A stretch of DNA of 64,000 nt from contig NZ_JAEKJA010000001.1 of NCBI RefSeq assembly GCF_016411865.1, positions 62,001 to 126,000 on the forward strand, read 5' to 3'. Source of the stretch: Acuticoccus mangrovi. Lineage in GTDB: Bacteria > Pseudomonadota > Alphaproteobacteria > Rhizobiales > Amorphaceae. Positions 17,835-27,865 of the stretch are shown here, one piece after another. Both the position numbers and the translations under genes were made by a program. The first letter of the stretch is position 1; each line of letters opens with the position of its first letter. The notes below the pieces were generated by a model, which was given only the letters and a program-made list of their open reading frames with translations, did no database searches and was not told where the DNA came from.

Positions 17835-19205
17835 ATGCCCACCCCCATCCTGATGCCGGCGCTATCGCCCACCATGGAGGCCGGCACGCTGGCCAAGTGG
17901 CTCGTGAAGGAAGGCGATACCATTTCCTCCGGCGACGTCGTGGCCGAGATCGAAACCGACAAGGCGACGATGGAGGTGGAGGCGGTCGACGAAGGCGTCG
18001 TCGGCAAGATCCTCGTTGCCGAAGGCACGGCCGACGTGCCGGTGAACGAGCCCATCGCGATGCTCCTCGGCGAGGGCGAGAGCGCTGCCGATCTCGACGC
18101 CGCGCCGGCACCGAAGCCCGCGCCCGCGCCGAAGGCCGAAGCGGTGGAGACGGCCCCGGGCGGCGCCGCCGACGCGACGCGCACCGGCAACGGCGCCGCA
18201 GCGCCGGCCCCCGCCGCGGCGCCCGCGCCGACGTCCGGTGGCGAGCGCATCTTCGCCTCGCCGCTCGCCCGCCGCCTCGCCGAGAAGGACGGCATCGACC
18301 TCTCCGCCGTCACCGGGTCCGGCCCGCACGGCCGCATCGTCCAGCGCGACATCGAGGAGGCGAAGGCCGCCGGCACCGGCAAAGCGGCCGCCCCCGCCGC
18401 GGCCGAAGCGCCCGCCACCGCCCCCAAGGCGGCCGCCCCCGCCGCAGCCGCTCCCGCGCTCGGCATGAGCGACGATCAGATCCGCGCGATGTTCGAGGCG
18501 GGGACCTACAAGGAGATCCCGCACGACGGCATGCGCAAGACGATCGCGCGTCGCCTCACCGAATCGAAGCAGACCGTCCCCCACTTCTACCTGTCGGTCG
18601 ACACCGAGCTCGACGCCCTCCTCAAGCTGCGGGCCGACATCAACGCCGCCGCTCCGACCGACAAGGAGGGCAAGCCCGCCTACAAGGTCTCGGTCAACGA
18701 CTTCGTCATCAAGGCGATGGCGCTCTCCCTGAAGCAGGTGCCGATGGCCAACGCCACCTACACCTCCACCGCCCGCCTGATCCACGACAGCGTCGACGTG
18801 GGCGTCGCCGTCGCCATTCCCGACGGCCTCATCACCCCGGTGGTGCGCAAGGCCGACATGAAGCCGCTCTCCGTCATCTCCAACGAAATGAAGGACCTCG
18901 CCAAGCGCGCCCGCGACAAGAAGCTTCAGCCGCAGGAATATCAGGGCGGCTCCACCGCGGTCTCCAATCTCGGCATGTTCGGCATTCGCGACTTCGCCGC
19001 CGTCATCAACCCGCCGCACGGCTCGATCCTCGCGGTGGGCGAGGGCTCGCAGCGCCCGGTGGTGAAGGACGGTGCGCTCGCCATCGCCACGGTGATGACG
19101 GTGACGCTGTCCGTCGACCACCGCGTCGTCGACGGGGCGCTCGGCGCCGAAGTGCTGCAGGCCTTCAAGGGGCTCATCGAGAGCCCGATGCGCCTCCTCG
19201 TCTAA
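17835..19205 (+). CDS. pdhC: pyruvate dehydrogenase complex E2, dihydrolipoamide acetyltransferase
   Basis: The 456-residue protein contains one lipoyl domain (about 1-80, lipoylated K43 in [11 protein letters not shown]) and an Ala/Pro linker. A peripheral-subunit-binding domain (about 138-176) and the acyltransferase core follow, ending with the catalytic DHRVVDG motif (H429, D433). It transfers acetyl groups to CoA in the pyruvate dehydrogenase complex. The lipoyl start motif [15 protein letters not shown] is the pyruvate type. No E1 gene is in the window; E3 (lpdA) lies about 4.7 kb downstream. Confidence 0.94.
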   Translation: MPTPILMPALSPTMEAGTLAKWLVKEGDTISSGDVVAEIETDKATMEVEAVDEGVVGKILVAEGTADVPVNEPIAMLLGEGESAADLDAAPAPKPAPAPKAEAVETAPGGAADATRTGNGAAAPAPAAAPAPTSGGERIFASPLARRLAEKDGIDLSAVTGSGPHGRIVQRDIEEAKAAGTGKAAAPAAAEAPATAPKAAAPAAAAPALGMSDDQIRAMFEAGTYKEIPHDGMRKTIARRLTESKQTVPHFYLSVDTELDALLKLRADINAAAPTDKEGKPAYKVSVNDFVIKAMALSLKQVPMANATYTSTARLIHDSVDVGVAVAIPDGLITPVVRKADMKPLSVISNEMKDLAKRARDKKLQPQEYQGGSTAVSNLGMFGIRDFAAVINPPHGSILAVGEGSQRPVVKDGALAIATVMTVTLSVDHRVVDGALGAEVLQAFKGLIESPMRLLV

Positions 19206-19282
19206 GGCGCTCCGCCTCTCTCGGGCGCTGCCCGCTGCTTGGGTGGTGCCCGTTCAGGGCGCCAGGTCATCGCCGTGCGGGC

Positions 19283-20479
19283 TCAGCGCGCGGCGATCTC
19301 CTCGAGCTGCATCGTCAGCTTCGTGAAGTGGGTCTCCCAGTCCGCGGGCGGCGCGATCTGCGCAACGCGCGTCGCGCGGATCGCGTCGTTCTCGGCGAGC
19401 GCCATGATGGCGTGGCGCCAACCCGGCCCGTCGGTGGGACCGACGAAGATCGTCGAGATGCCGCCGATCTCGCGGTGGGCGGGGATGTCGGAGGCGATCA
19501 CCGGCACTCCCATCGCGTGCGCCTCCACGATCGGCAGCCCATAACCCTCCACGAAGGACGGCGTCACCAGCGCCCGCGCCCCGGCGAGATAACCGGCGAC
19601 CATATCGTCGCCGAGCCCGCCCGTCGCGCGCACCAGACCGTGCAGCTTGGGGCTGCGATCGATGAGGTCGAGCGCCGTCTGGTCGCTGCCGCGCCGGCCG
19701 ATGACGAGGAGGTGGGGGGCGCCGTCGTGCTCGGCGAGTTCGCGCCAGACGTGGAGCAGGAAGGCGAGATTCTTGCGCCGGTCGATGCTCGACAGATGAA
19801 CGAAGGTCGGATGGGCGAAGCGCGTCGGCTGCGTCGGCGGGGTGAGGGCGGGGCCGAGGTGGAGCACCGAGGTGGTGAAGGGCGCGCCGCTCACATAGTC
19901 GAGGAGCTCCGCCCGCGTCGTCTCCGAGATGGTGAACACGTGATCGGCGTGCTCCACCAGCGTGGCGATGCGGCGCTGATGGAGGCGCGTCGCCCGCTCC
20001 GTCTCGTATTCGGGGTGGGTGATCGGGATGAGATCGTTGATCATCGCGACGAAGCGGCCGGGCAGGCGGGCGAAGCGCTCCGGCTCGTCGAGCCCGTCGT
20101 GGCCGACATTCAGCGTTACGCTGGGCGCGCCGCCGGCATCGAGCGGCCGGCCGAGCGCGGTCAGGGCGAGGCGTCGCACGCGCTGCTCCACCCGATCGGC
20201 GGCATAGGCGAGGCGCGAGGTGCCGAGGCGGCCGAACTGGCGCGGCGCAGTGTCCGACCAGCGCGTCTCGAGGGTCGTCACCACCTGGTCGAGGGCGCGG
20301 CGCGGCAGCATCACGAGCCCGCGCCCGCTGCGCGTGGCCGCGCGCGGCACGAAGGCGCGCTGACGCGTCAGCCATCGCGCATACATCAATTCGATGCGAT
20401 CAATGCCCGTCGGTCCACCGAAATGCTCATATCGGCGTACCAGACGACTGATATCGAGGAAGAGGACGGGGCGTAGCAT
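19283..20479 (-). CDS. glycosyltransferase family 4 (capsule/LPS mannosyltransferase-like)
   Basis: The 398-residue GT-B glycosyltransferase has an early FLDISRLVRR..GGPTGIDRIE stretch typical of capsule/LPS mannosyltransferase-like enzymes. Its C-terminal domain has PSFVEGYGLPIVEAHAMGVPVIAS (positions about 310-333), the classic GT4 donor-binding element. It lies antisense between pdhC and a small secreted-protein gene. Together with the other GT4 and the O-antigen-ligase-like gene it hints at surface polysaccharide synthesis. Confidence 0.9.
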   Translation of the reverse strand: MLRPVLFLDISRLVRRYEHFGGPTGIDRIELMYARWLTRQRAFVPRAATRSGRGLVMLPRRALDQVVTTLETRWSDTAPRQFGRLGTSRLAYAADRVEQRVRRLALTALGRPLDAGGAPSVTLNVGHDGLDEPERFARLPGRFVAMINDLIPITHPEYETERATRLHQRRIATLVEHADHVFTISETTRAELLDYVSGAPFTTSVLHLGPALTPPTQPTRFAHPTFVHLSSIDRRKNLAFLLHVWRELAEHDGAPHLLVIGRRGSDQTALDLIDRSPKLHGLVRATGGLGDDMVAGYLAGARALVTPSFVEGYGLPIVEAHAMGVPVIASDIPAHREIGGISTIFVGPTDGPGWRHAIMALAENDAIRATRVAQIAPPADWETHFTKLTMQLEEIAAR

Positions 20480-20569
20480 GGAGGCGGCAGAATGCTGAAC
20501 CTGGCCGTCCCGTCAAGTGACGGTCCGCCGCAAGCGCGCATCGCTGCGTCGGGGGAGGGAGAGAAGAGG

Positions 20570-20905
20570 ATGAGCCGATTGGATCCTTTGCCGAGAGGCC
20601 GACGCCGCGGGGCGCTCGCCGGCCTCGCCGTGGCCGTGACGGTCGGCGCCCTGACCGCGACGGCGGCGCCCGCGGCCGCCCGGCCCGACACGCGGACGAT
20701 GACGTGTGCCGAGGCCAACGCCCTCGTCCGCCGGGAGGGCCAGGTGGTGATGACCACGGGCACCTACACCTACCGCCGCTTCGTGGCGAATGTCGGCTAT
20801 TGCGACCGCTGGCAGGGCATCAAGCCCGAGTACGCGCCCTCGCGCGACAATCCCAAGTGCGTGATGCACAGCGTCTGCTACCAACCGATGATCCCCTTCG
20901 ACTGA
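20570..20905 (+). CDS. small secreted Cys-containing protein
   Basis: The 111-residue protein has a long signal peptide (basic n-region PRGRRRG, cleavage near AAA at about 35-38) and a short mature domain with four cysteines (TCAEA, YCDRW, CVMHSVC). The ATG at 20570 is favoured by GGGAGGGAGAGAAGAGG directly upstream; the frame stays open for 78 bases more. I recognise no named family. It is followed 87 bases later by a trypsin-like protease gene on the same strand. Confidence 0.68.
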   Translation: MSRLDPLPRGRRRGALAGLAVAVTVGALTATAAPAAARPDTRTMTCAEANALVRREGQVVMTTGTYTYRRFVANVGYCDRWQGIKPEYAPSRDNPKCVMHSVCYQPMIPFD

Positions 20906-20991
20906 CGCCCGCCGCCGGACGCTTGGGAAGGGCGGTGCCCCTGGCGCCATCGCGGGGCGAGCCGCCGACGGAGGCCAACCAGGGAAGGGCC

Positions 20992-21654
20992 GTGGATAGA
21001 GACGGAAGAGCCGAGCGTGCGGGCGGCGCGGCGTGTGCCTTCGGCGCGCCGACCCGCTGCGTCGCGGCCCTTTCGGCGGGCCTCGTCGCGCTCGCCGTCC
21101 TGACTGGCGGCACGGCGCGGGCCGGGGAGGCGAAGCCAGAGCCCGCCATCGCCCGGGCGAATCATGCCGGCTACGCGCGCCGGCGCCACTGCACCGCCTT
21201 CGCCGTCGCGCCCCGCGTGGTGGTCACCGCCGCCCACTGCCTCGCCGACGTCGACCCCGCCGCGACCGATCTTCTCTTCGGCTATGCCCGCATGGCATGG
21301 GTGGCGCACGTCTCGCCCATCGAAGGCCGCGATCTCGGCGACGACGTCGCCGTGCTCTGCCTCGGCGAGGATGCGCCCGCCGTTCTCCCCGTCGGCCCGG
21401 TCCCCAAGCGCAATGCCGAGGTCAGCGTGACGGGCTACGGCGCGCCGCGCGTCCACGTGCCGACGACGCACGTCTGCACCGTCCTCGCCCGGGTCGACGG
21501 CGACCTCCTTCTCGACTGCCCCGCCACCCACGGCGCGTCGGGCGGACCGGTGCGTGATGCCGACGGTCGTGCCATCGCCGTCATGGTGGCGACCGCCCGA
21601 GCCTCCTCGCTCGCCGCCCCGCTGCCGCAGGACATTGCCGAGGCCTGCCGCTGA
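20992..21654 (+). CDS. secreted trypsin-like serine protease
   Basis: The 220-residue protein starts at GTG 20992 after GGGAAGGG. It has a hydrophobic export segment (about 25-47) and a compact chymotrypsin-fold domain with all three catalytic motifs: VTAAHC, GDDVAVL and GASGGP. It is short and has no PDZ domain, so it is not a DegP-type protease. It probably acts in the periplasm or outside the cell; its substrate is unknown. Confidence 0.83.
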   Translation: MDRDGRAERAGGAACAFGAPTRCVAALSAGLVALAVLTGGTARAGEAKPEPAIARANHAGYARRRHCTAFAVAPRVVVTAAHCLADVDPAATDLLFGYARMAWVAHVSPIEGRDLGDDVAVLCLGEDAPAVLPVGPVPKRNAEVSVTGYGAPRVHVPTTHVCTVLARVDGDLLLDCPATHGASGGPVRDADGRAIAVMVATARASSLAAPLPQDIAEACR

Positions 21655-21752
21655 TCTTGCCCCCCGCGCAGAGGTGATGCCCGCGCAAGAGGGCTTTCAC
21701 CCGTCCCCTGCCGGTGCTACCTCGCCCCGACGTGCACCCAAACGGCCGGACG

Positions 21753-23864
21753 ATGCCCGAACTCTTCCTGGAACTCCGCAGCGAGGAAATCCCCGCCCGC
21801 ATGCAACGCCGTGCGGCGGGCGACCTGCAGCGCCTCATCACCAACCACCTCGTCGACGCCGGCCTCACCTATGAGGGCGTCTGGGCGAGCGTGACGCCGC
21901 GACGCCTGGTGCTCGCGGTCACGGGCCTGCCCGCCCGCTCCGCCGATCGCCGCGAGGAGCGCCGCGGCCCCCGCGTCGGCGCGCCGGAGAAGGCGGTGGA
22001 AGGCTTCCTCCGCTCCGCGGGCCTTACCTCCGTCGACGAGGCGGAGATCCTGTCGGACCCCAAGAAGGGCGACCTCTACGTGGCCCGCACCGTGGTGCCC
22101 GGCCGCCCCACCATCGAGATCGCCGCCGAAGCCATCGAGGAGACGGTGCGCCGCTTCCCCTGGCCGGTCTCGATGCGCTGGGGGGAGACCTCCATCGACC
22201 CCGGTTCGCTGCGCTGGGTGCGCCCGCTCTCCTCCATCGTCGCCACCTTCGGCGCGGAGAACGAAGACCCCGAGATCGTCCCCGTGAAGCTGCCGGGCGT
22301 GCCGGTGGGCGACACCACCGTCGGCCACCGCTTCCACGCGCCTGGGTCCATCCGCATCCGCCGGCTCGACGACTACAAGACCTCGCTCGAGAAGGCGAAG
22401 GTGATCGTCGACCTCGACCGCCGGCGCGACCAGATCATCCACGACGCGCGCGACAAGGTGTTCGCGCTCGGCCTGGAGCTCGTGGAGGACGAAGGGCTGC
22501 TGGAGGAGGTCGCCGGCCTCGTCGAATGGCCGGTGGTGCTCGTCGGGCGCTTCGAGGAAAGCGCGCTCAGCCTGCCGGAGGAGGTGATTCGCCTCACCAT
22601 CCGCGAAAACCAGAAGTGCTTCGTTACCCGCGAGGCGGCGACCGGCCGGCTCGCCAACGCCTTCGTGCTCACCGCCAACATCGAGGCGAGCGACGGCGGC
22701 AAGGCGATCGTCGCGGGCAACGAGCGCGTGGTACGCGCCCGCCTCGCCGACGCCCGCTTCTTCTGGGAGCAGGACCTCAAGCTCACCCTCGCCGAGCATG
22801 CGAAGAAGCTCGCCAGCGTGACCTTCCACGAAAAGCTCGGCAGCCAGGCCGAGCGGGTGGAGCGCATTGCCTCGCTCGCCCGCCACCTCGCGCCCGCCGT
22901 CGGCGCCGACCCCGACACGGCGGAGACGGCGGCGCGCCTCGCGAAGGCCGATCTCGTCACCGGCATGGTGGGCGAGTTCCCGGAGCTCCAGGGTTACATG
23001 GGCCGCCGCTACGCCGAGGTGGAGGGCCTTGACGCCGAGGTCGCCGCCGCCATCGAGGAGCACTACCAGCCGCTCGGCCCCGCCGACGAGGTGCCGCAGG
23101 GCGCCGTGTCGGTGGCCGTGGCGCTCGCCGACAAGCTCGATTCCCTCGTGTCGCTCTGGGCTGCGGGCGAGAAGCCCACCGGCTCCGGCGACGCCTTCGG
23201 CCTGCGCCGCGCCGCGCTCGGCATCATCCGCCTGATCCTCACCCACGGCGCGCGGCTCAAGCTGAAGGGCGGGGCGGAGGCGATGCTTCCCCGCGCGGCC
23301 GCCCCCTGGGCCGGCAGCGCGGTGGCGGAGACCGCCGACACCGACGCCATCGCCGATTTCCTCCTCGACCGCTTCGTGGTGCAACAGCGCGAGGCGGGCG
23401 TCTCCGCCGACACGGTGCGGGCGATCATTCCGGTGCTCGCCGTCATCGACCTCGTCGACATCGTCAACCGCATCGAGGCGCTGACCGCCTTCCTCGCCAC
23501 CGACGACGGCGCCAACCTGATGGCCGGCTACCGCCGCGCCACCAACATCCTGCGCGCCGAGGAGAAGAAGGACGGCCCGGTGACGGGCGAGGTGGAGGAG
23601 GCGGCGCTCGTCGAGGCCGAGGAGATCGCCCTCGTGAAGGCCGTCGCCGCGGCCCGCGCCGCGGTGACCGACGCCGTCGCCGCGGAGGACTATGCGAGTG
23701 CGATGGCCGCCCTCGCGGCCCTGCGCGCGCCCGTCGACGCCTTCTTCGACAAGGTGCTCGTCAACGCCGAGGAGCCGGCGCTCCGCCTCAATCGCCTGCG
23801 TCTCCTCAAGGCGCTGAGCGACGTCACCCGCGAGGTGGCGGACTTTTCTGCCATCTCAGGTTAA
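21753..23864 (+). CDS. glyS: glycine--tRNA ligase beta subunit
   Basis: The 703-residue protein begins with the typical [17 protein letters not shown]. It contains the conserved ENQKCFV and the HD-like region of the beta subunit of heterotetrameric GlyRS, with a C-terminal anticodon-binding domain. It works with the alpha subunit GlyQ, whose gene is not in the window. ATG 21753 is chosen by homology to the family start. It is followed 29 bases later by lpdA, so co-transcription is possible. Confidence 0.95.
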   Translation: MPELFLELRSEEIPARMQRRAAGDLQRLITNHLVDAGLTYEGVWASVTPRRLVLAVTGLPARSADRREERRGPRVGAPEKAVEGFLRSAGLTSVDEAEILSDPKKGDLYVARTVVPGRPTIEIAAEAIEETVRRFPWPVSMRWGETSIDPGSLRWVRPLSSIVATFGAENEDPEIVPVKLPGVPVGDTTVGHRFHAPGSIRIRRLDDYKTSLEKAKVIVDLDRRRDQIIHDARDKVFALGLELVEDEGLLEEVAGLVEWPVVLVGRFEESALSLPEEVIRLTIRENQKCFVTREAATGRLANAFVLTANIEASDGGKAIVAGNERVVRARLADARFFWEQDLKLTLAEHAKKLASVTFHEKLGSQAERVERIASLARHLAPAVGADPDTAETAARLAKADLVTGMVGEFPELQGYMGRRYAEVEGLDAEVAAAIEEHYQPLGPADEVPQGAVSVAVALADKLDSLVSLWAAGEKPTGSGDAFGLRRAALGIIRLILTHGARLKLKGGAEAMLPRAAAPWAGSAVAETADTDAIADFLLDRFVVQQREAGVSADTVRAIIPVLAVIDLVDIVNRIEALTAFLATDDGANLMAGYRRATNILRAEEKKDGPVTGEVEEAALVEAEEIALVKAVAAARAAVTDAVAAEDYASAMAALAALRAPVDAFFDKVLVNAEEPALRLNRLRLLKALSDVTREVADFSAISG

Positions 23865-23893
23865 CCTACCGCCAAAATGATCGAGGACTGACC

Positions 23894-25312
23894 ATGGCTC
23901 AGAACGGCGCCGACTACGACGTCATCATCATCGGCGCAGGCCCCGGCGGCTACGTGACCGCGATCCGCTCGGCCCAGCTCGGCTTCAAGACGGCGGTGGT
24001 GGAGCGCAAGCATCTCGGCGGCATCTGCCTCAACTGGGGCTGCATCCCGACGAAGGCGCTGCTGCGCTCGGCCGAGATCTTCGGCCACATGCAGCACGCC
24101 AAGGATTTCGGCCTCTCGGCCAAGGACGTCTCCTTCGACATCGGCAAGGTGGTGACGCGCTCGCGCGGCGTCGCGAGCCAGCTCAGCAACGGCGTCGCCT
24201 TCCTGATGAAGAAGAACAAGATCGACGTCCTCTGGGGCACCGCCACCCTCGAGGCTCCGGGCAAGCTCACCGTGACGGAGGCGCCGGACGCGCCGAAGGG
24301 GGCCAAGGGCGGCGGCACCTACACGGCGAAGAACATCATCGTCGCGACCGGCGCCCGGCCGCGCGCGCTGCCGGGCCTCGAACCCGACAAGGACGCGATC
24401 TGGACCTATTTCGAGGCGATGGTGCCCAAGGAGATGCCGAAGTCGCTGCTCGTTGTCGGCTCCGGCGCCATCGGTATCGAGTTCGCGAGCTTCTACGACT
24501 CGATGGGCGCCAAGGTCACCGTGGTGGAGGTGCTGGACCAGATCCTTCCCGTGGAGGACGCCGAGATCGCCGCCCACGTGAGGAAGCGCCTGGAGAAGCA
24601 GGGCATCGAGATCATCACCGGCGCCAAGGTGACGAAGGTGGACAAGGGCAAGACCCAGAAGGCCACCATCGAGAAGGGCGGCAAGAGCGAGACGCGCGAG
24701 GTCGACAAGATCATCTCCGCCGTCGGGGTGGTCGGCAACATCGACAATCTCGGGCTCGAAAAGCTCGGCGTGAAGACCGACCGCGGCTGCATCGTCGCCG
24801 ACGGCTATGGCCGCACCAGCGTGCCGGGTATCTTCGCCATCGGCGACGTCGCCGGTCCGCCGATGCTCGCCCACAAGGCCGAGCACGAGGGCGTCGTGTG
24901 CGTGGAGGCGATCGCCGGCCTCCACCCCCATCCGCTCGACAAGCTGATGATCCCGGGCTGCACCTACTGCCAGCCGCAGGTTGCCTCCGTGGGCCTCACC
25001 GAGGCGAAGGCCAAGGAAGGCGGCCGCAAGATCAAGGTCGGTCGCTTCCCCTTCATCGGCAACGGCAAGGCCATCGCCCTCGGCGAGCCGGAAGGCATCG
25101 TGAAGACCATCTTCGACGCCGAGACCGGTCAGCTCCTGGGGGCCCACATGGCGGGCGCCGAGGTGACCGAGCTCATCCAGGGCTTCGTGGTGGCGATGAA
25201 CCTCGAGACCACCGAGGAAGAGCTGATGCACACGGTGTTCCCGCACCCCACGCTGTCGGAGATGATGCACGAGTCCGTGCTCGACGCCTACGGCCGGGTG
25301 ATCCACACCTGA
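23894..25312 (+). CDS. lpdA: dihydrolipoyl dehydrogenase (E3)
   Basis: The 472-residue flavoenzyme has the FAD motif GAGPGG (14-19) and the redox-active disulfide C45-x4-C50 (GGICLNWGCIPTK). The NAD motif GSGAIG is near 194 and the C-terminal His-Glu dyad element is HPHPTLSE-like (FPHPTLSEMMHE). It reoxidises dihydrolipoamide in the 2-oxoacid dehydrogenase complexes. GAGGA precedes the ATG. It is likely to serve pdhC, although four unrelated genes lie between. Confidence 0.95.
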   Translation: MAQNGADYDVIIIGAGPGGYVTAIRSAQLGFKTAVVERKHLGGICLNWGCIPTKALLRSAEIFGHMQHAKDFGLSAKDVSFDIGKVVTRSRGVASQLSNGVAFLMKKNKIDVLWGTATLEAPGKLTVTEAPDAPKGAKGGGTYTAKNIIVATGARPRALPGLEPDKDAIWTYFEAMVPKEMPKSLLVVGSGAIGIEFASFYDSMGAKVTVVEVLDQILPVEDAEIAAHVRKRLEKQGIEIITGAKVTKVDKGKTQKATIEKGGKSETREVDKIISAVGVVGNIDNLGLEKLGVKTDRGCIVADGYGRTSVPGIFAIGDVAGPPMLAHKAEHEGVVCVEAIAGLHPHPLDKLMIPGCTYCQPQVASVGLTEAKAKEGGRKIKVGRFPFIGNGKAIALGEPEGIVKTIFDAETGQLLGAHMAGAEVTELIQGFVVAMNLETTEEELMHTVFPHPTLSEMMHESVLDAYGRVIHT

Positions 25313-25339
25313 GCACCCTTCGCCGAAATGTGGCGCAAA

Positions 25340-25358
25340 ACTGAACACACTGTTCAGT
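25340..25358. promoter_or_regulatory. perfect inverted repeat, candidate TetR-type operator
   Basis: ACTGAACA-CAC-TGTTCAGT is a perfect 8-bp inverted repeat with a 3-base centre. It sits 28 bases after lpdA and 56 bases before the OmpA-domain gene. TGAACA-N3-TGTTCA patterns are common for TetR-family repressors. No such regulator gene is nearby. Confidence 0.5.
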
Positions 25359-25413
25359 GAACGTACAGTGCCGTCCGGGCATTGACGCATCAAACGACCC
25401 ACCAGGGACGGAT

Positions 25414-27756
25414 ATGATGCGACAGATGACTAAGCGAGCGGCGGCAACCATGGTGGCCGTGGCCGTGAGCCTTCCAACGGCCGCCACGGCCCTGCCGCGG
25501 CTTGACGGGACGACGGTTGAGCGGCAGGTGATCGTGGTCCAGAACCAGGACGACGAGCGTCGCCGCATCCGCGAGCAGCGGGAGCGGGAACGCCAGCAGA
25601 TCCGCGAGCAACGCCAGCGCGATCGCCAGCAGTCGCGACAGGCCAACGAGCCGAAGCAACGCCAGCCGAACCAGCAGCAGCAACGCCAGGCGGATCAGCA
25701 GCGCCAGCGCCAACAGCAGCAGCAGGCTGACCAGCAGCGCCAGCGCCAGCAGCAGAATCAGGCGGATCAGCAGCGCCAGCGCCAACAGCAGCAGCAGGCG
25801 GACCAGCAGCGCCCACGCCAGCAGCAGAATCCGGCGGATCAGCAGCGTCAGCGCCAGCAGCAGCAACAGGCGGACGACCAGCGGCAGCGCCAGCAGCAGC
25901 AGCAGGCGGACCAGCAGCGCCAGCGCCAGCAGCAGAATCAGGCGGAACAGCAGCGGCAGCGCCACCAGCAGCAGCAGGCGGACCAGCAGCGCCAGCGCCA
26001 GCAGCAGAATCAGGCGGAGCAGCAGCGCCAGCGCCAACAGCAGCAGCAGGCGGACCAGCAGCGCCAACGCCAGCAGCAGAATCAGGCGGATCAGCAGCGT
26101 CAGCGCCAGCAGCAGCAACAGGCGGACGAACAGCGGCAGCGCCAGCAGCAGCAGCAGGCGGACCAGCAGCGGCAGCGCCAGCAGCAGAATCAGGCGGACC
26201 AGCAGCGTCAGCGCCAGCAGCAGCAACAGGCGGACGAGCAGCGGCAGCGGCAGCAGCAACGTCAGGTGGATGAGCAGCGTCGGCGCCAGCAGCAGCAGGC
26301 CGATGGCGACAGGAGCCGCACCGAGCGAGCGCTGGAGGAGCGGCGGCGCGAGCGTCTCGACGTCCAGCCCGACCCCAAACTCACCGAGCAGGAGCGGCGG
26401 CAGCAGCGCCAGGCCCAACGCGATCGCGAGCTTCGCGAGATGCGCCAGCGCCAGCAGGCCGAAGAGCGTCAGCGGGACGAAGAGCGCCGCCGCCGCGAAG
26501 ACGAGCAGCGGACCACGCGCGACGATGAGCGTCGGGACGATCGCCGCGACGCCCGTGACGACGACCGGCGCGACGAGCGTCGCGATGCGCGCCAGGAGGA
26601 GCGCCGAGACGAGATGCGGCGCGACCGCCGCCTCGACCGTCGCCGCGAGATCCAGCGCGAGCGCGCCGAGGATCTGCGCCGGGAAAACCGCCGGGCGGAG
26701 CAGCGCGCCGATGCGATGCGCGAGCGCCGCCGCGAGCTGCGCCAGCAGATCCGCCGCGACGATCGGGCCCGCGAGCAGGAGGAGATGCGCCAGCGTCAGC
26801 GCCACGAGCGGGTGCGCGAGTGGGAGCGCCGCGAGACCGTGCACCGCCGCCGCGACGCCGCCGATCTGCGCTTCTTCGGCGATCGCGACGTGATCGACCG
26901 CCGCCGCGACCGCGTCATCTACGGCACGCCGCGCCGTCCCTTCGTCGTCAACCCCGCGCCGCAGCGCTTCTGGTGGCGCGCCAACGCCTACGACACCTAC
27001 GAGCTCGACAATGGCTGGCGCGAAACCACCATCGTCCGCGACGGCAACGTGCGCGTCGTCACCATCGTCGACGCGTCGGGTGTGCCGATCCGCCGCTATC
27101 GGGAATATCCCGATGGACGCACCGTCACCCTCTTCAACAATCTGCCGACCTGGTGGGAGGGCGACCGTGATCTCTACGTCGACCTGCCGCCGGTGCGGGT
27201 GGGGATGCCGCGCGACGAGTACATCGTGGAGCCCTCGCGCGCATCGGTGGACCGCGTCTACCGCACGGTGGTCGCCGATCCGGTGCAGGAGGTCGACCGC
27301 AGCTACACGCTCAACCAGATCCTCTACAACGAGAATGTGCGGGATCTGATGCCGCGCGTCGACATCGACACCGTCACCTTCGCGACGGGCTCGGCCGAGG
27401 TGCCGGTCGACCAGGTGGCGGCTCTCGAGACCATCGGCGTCGCCATCGAGGAGGCGGTGGCCGACGACCCGCAGGAGGTGTTCCTCATCGAGGGCCACAC
27501 CGACGCGGTGGGTTCCGACATCGCCAACCTGGAGCTCAGCGACCGCCGCGCCGAATCGGTGGCGACCCTCCTCACCGAGTATTTCGAGATCCCGCCCGAG
27601 AACCTCGTCTCCCAAGGCTTCGGCGAGCAGTATCTCAAGGTGCAAACCTCGGGTGCGAGCCAGGAGAACCGCCGCGTCACGGTTCGCCGCCTGACCCCGC
27701 TCCTGTCCACCGAGGATCAGATCGCGGGCTTCGACGAGAGCCAGATCGTGGAGTAG
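25414..27756 (+). CDS. exported OmpA-domain protein with Gln-rich repeat array
   Basis: The 780-residue protein has an N-terminal signal peptide (about 1-27) and a basic Arg/Gln coil. A tandem 12-residue Gln-rich repeat (about 93-295) is followed by a long charged Arg/Glu/Asp helical region (to about 500). A conserved globular segment (FWWRANAYDTYELDNGW...) precedes a C-terminal OmpA/MotB domain (about 650-770). That domain binds peptidoglycan in known members; the motif is GHTDAVGSD..LSDRRAESV. Such proteins tie the envelope to the wall. ATG 25414 begins the signal peptide and has AGGGA upstream. An inverted repeat upstream may regulate it. Confidence 0.85.
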   Translation: MMRQMTKRAAATMVAVAVSLPTAATALPRLDGTTVERQVIVVQNQDDERRRIREQRERERQQIREQRQRDRQQSRQANEPKQRQPNQQQQRQADQQRQRQQQQQADQQRQRQQQNQADQQRQRQQQQQADQQRPRQQQNPADQQRQRQQQQQADDQRQRQQQQQADQQRQRQQQNQAEQQRQRHQQQQADQQRQRQQQNQAEQQRQRQQQQQADQQRQRQQQNQADQQRQRQQQQQADEQRQRQQQQQADQQRQRQQQNQADQQRQRQQQQQADEQRQRQQQRQVDEQRRRQQQQADGDRSRTERALEERRRERLDVQPDPKLTEQERRQQRQAQRDRELREMRQRQQAEERQRDEERRRREDEQRTTRDDERRDDRRDARDDDRRDERRDARQEERRDEMRRDRRLDRRREIQRERAEDLRRENRRAEQRADAMRERRRELRQQIRRDDRAREQEEMRQRQRHERVREWERRETVHRRRDAADLRFFGDRDVIDRRRDRVIYGTPRRPFVVNPAPQRFWWRANAYDTYELDNGWRETTIVRDGNVRVVTIVDASGVPIRRYREYPDGRTVTLFNNLPTWWEGDRDLYVDLPPVRVGMPRDEYIVEPSRASVDRVYRTVVADPVQEVDRSYTLNQILYNENVRDLMPRVDIDTVTFATGSAEVPVDQVAALETIGVAIEEAVADDPQEVFLIEGHTDAVGSDIANLELSDRRAESVATLLTEYFEIPPENLVSQGFGEQYLKVQTSGASQENRRVTVRRLTPLLSTEDQIAGFDESQIVE
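25690..26298 (+). repeat. 17-unit 36-bp in-frame tandem repeat
   Basis: Sixteen full 36-bp units and one partial unit encode variants of ADQQRQRQQQQQ. Units ending QQ and NQ often alternate, giving a partial 72-bp higher-order period, especially in units 7-12. Differences are mostly single codons (D/E at position 2, Q/E/D at 3, N/Q at 11), so the array grew by duplication inside the coding frame. Confidence 0.92.
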
Positions 27757-27776
27757 GCTCGCTCCGCAAGAGCCGA

Positions 27777-27806
27777 CGGCGGCGGATCGGACGGCGTCCG
27801 CCGCCG
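27777..27806 (+). terminator. strong hairpin after the OmpA-domain gene
   Basis: A perfect 10-bp stem (CGGCGGCGGA / TCCGCCGCCG, 10-nt loop) starts 20 bases after the stop. It has no T-run. It may end transcription or stabilise the mRNA. Confidence 0.45.
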
Positions 27807-27865
27807 CGGCGACGAGGGAGAGGCGCGGGGTCCTGAGGTGTGCGAGTTGTCGCCGTGCGGGCGCC

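Noticed and set aside
25352-25366. GTTC-N7-GTAC, LexA-like
   Set aside because: It overlaps the perfect palindrome and has a mismatch in a key position; the inverted repeat explains it better.
25690-26298. Possible CRISPR-like array
   Set aside because: The units are directly adjacent without unique spacers, stay in frame and encode protein.
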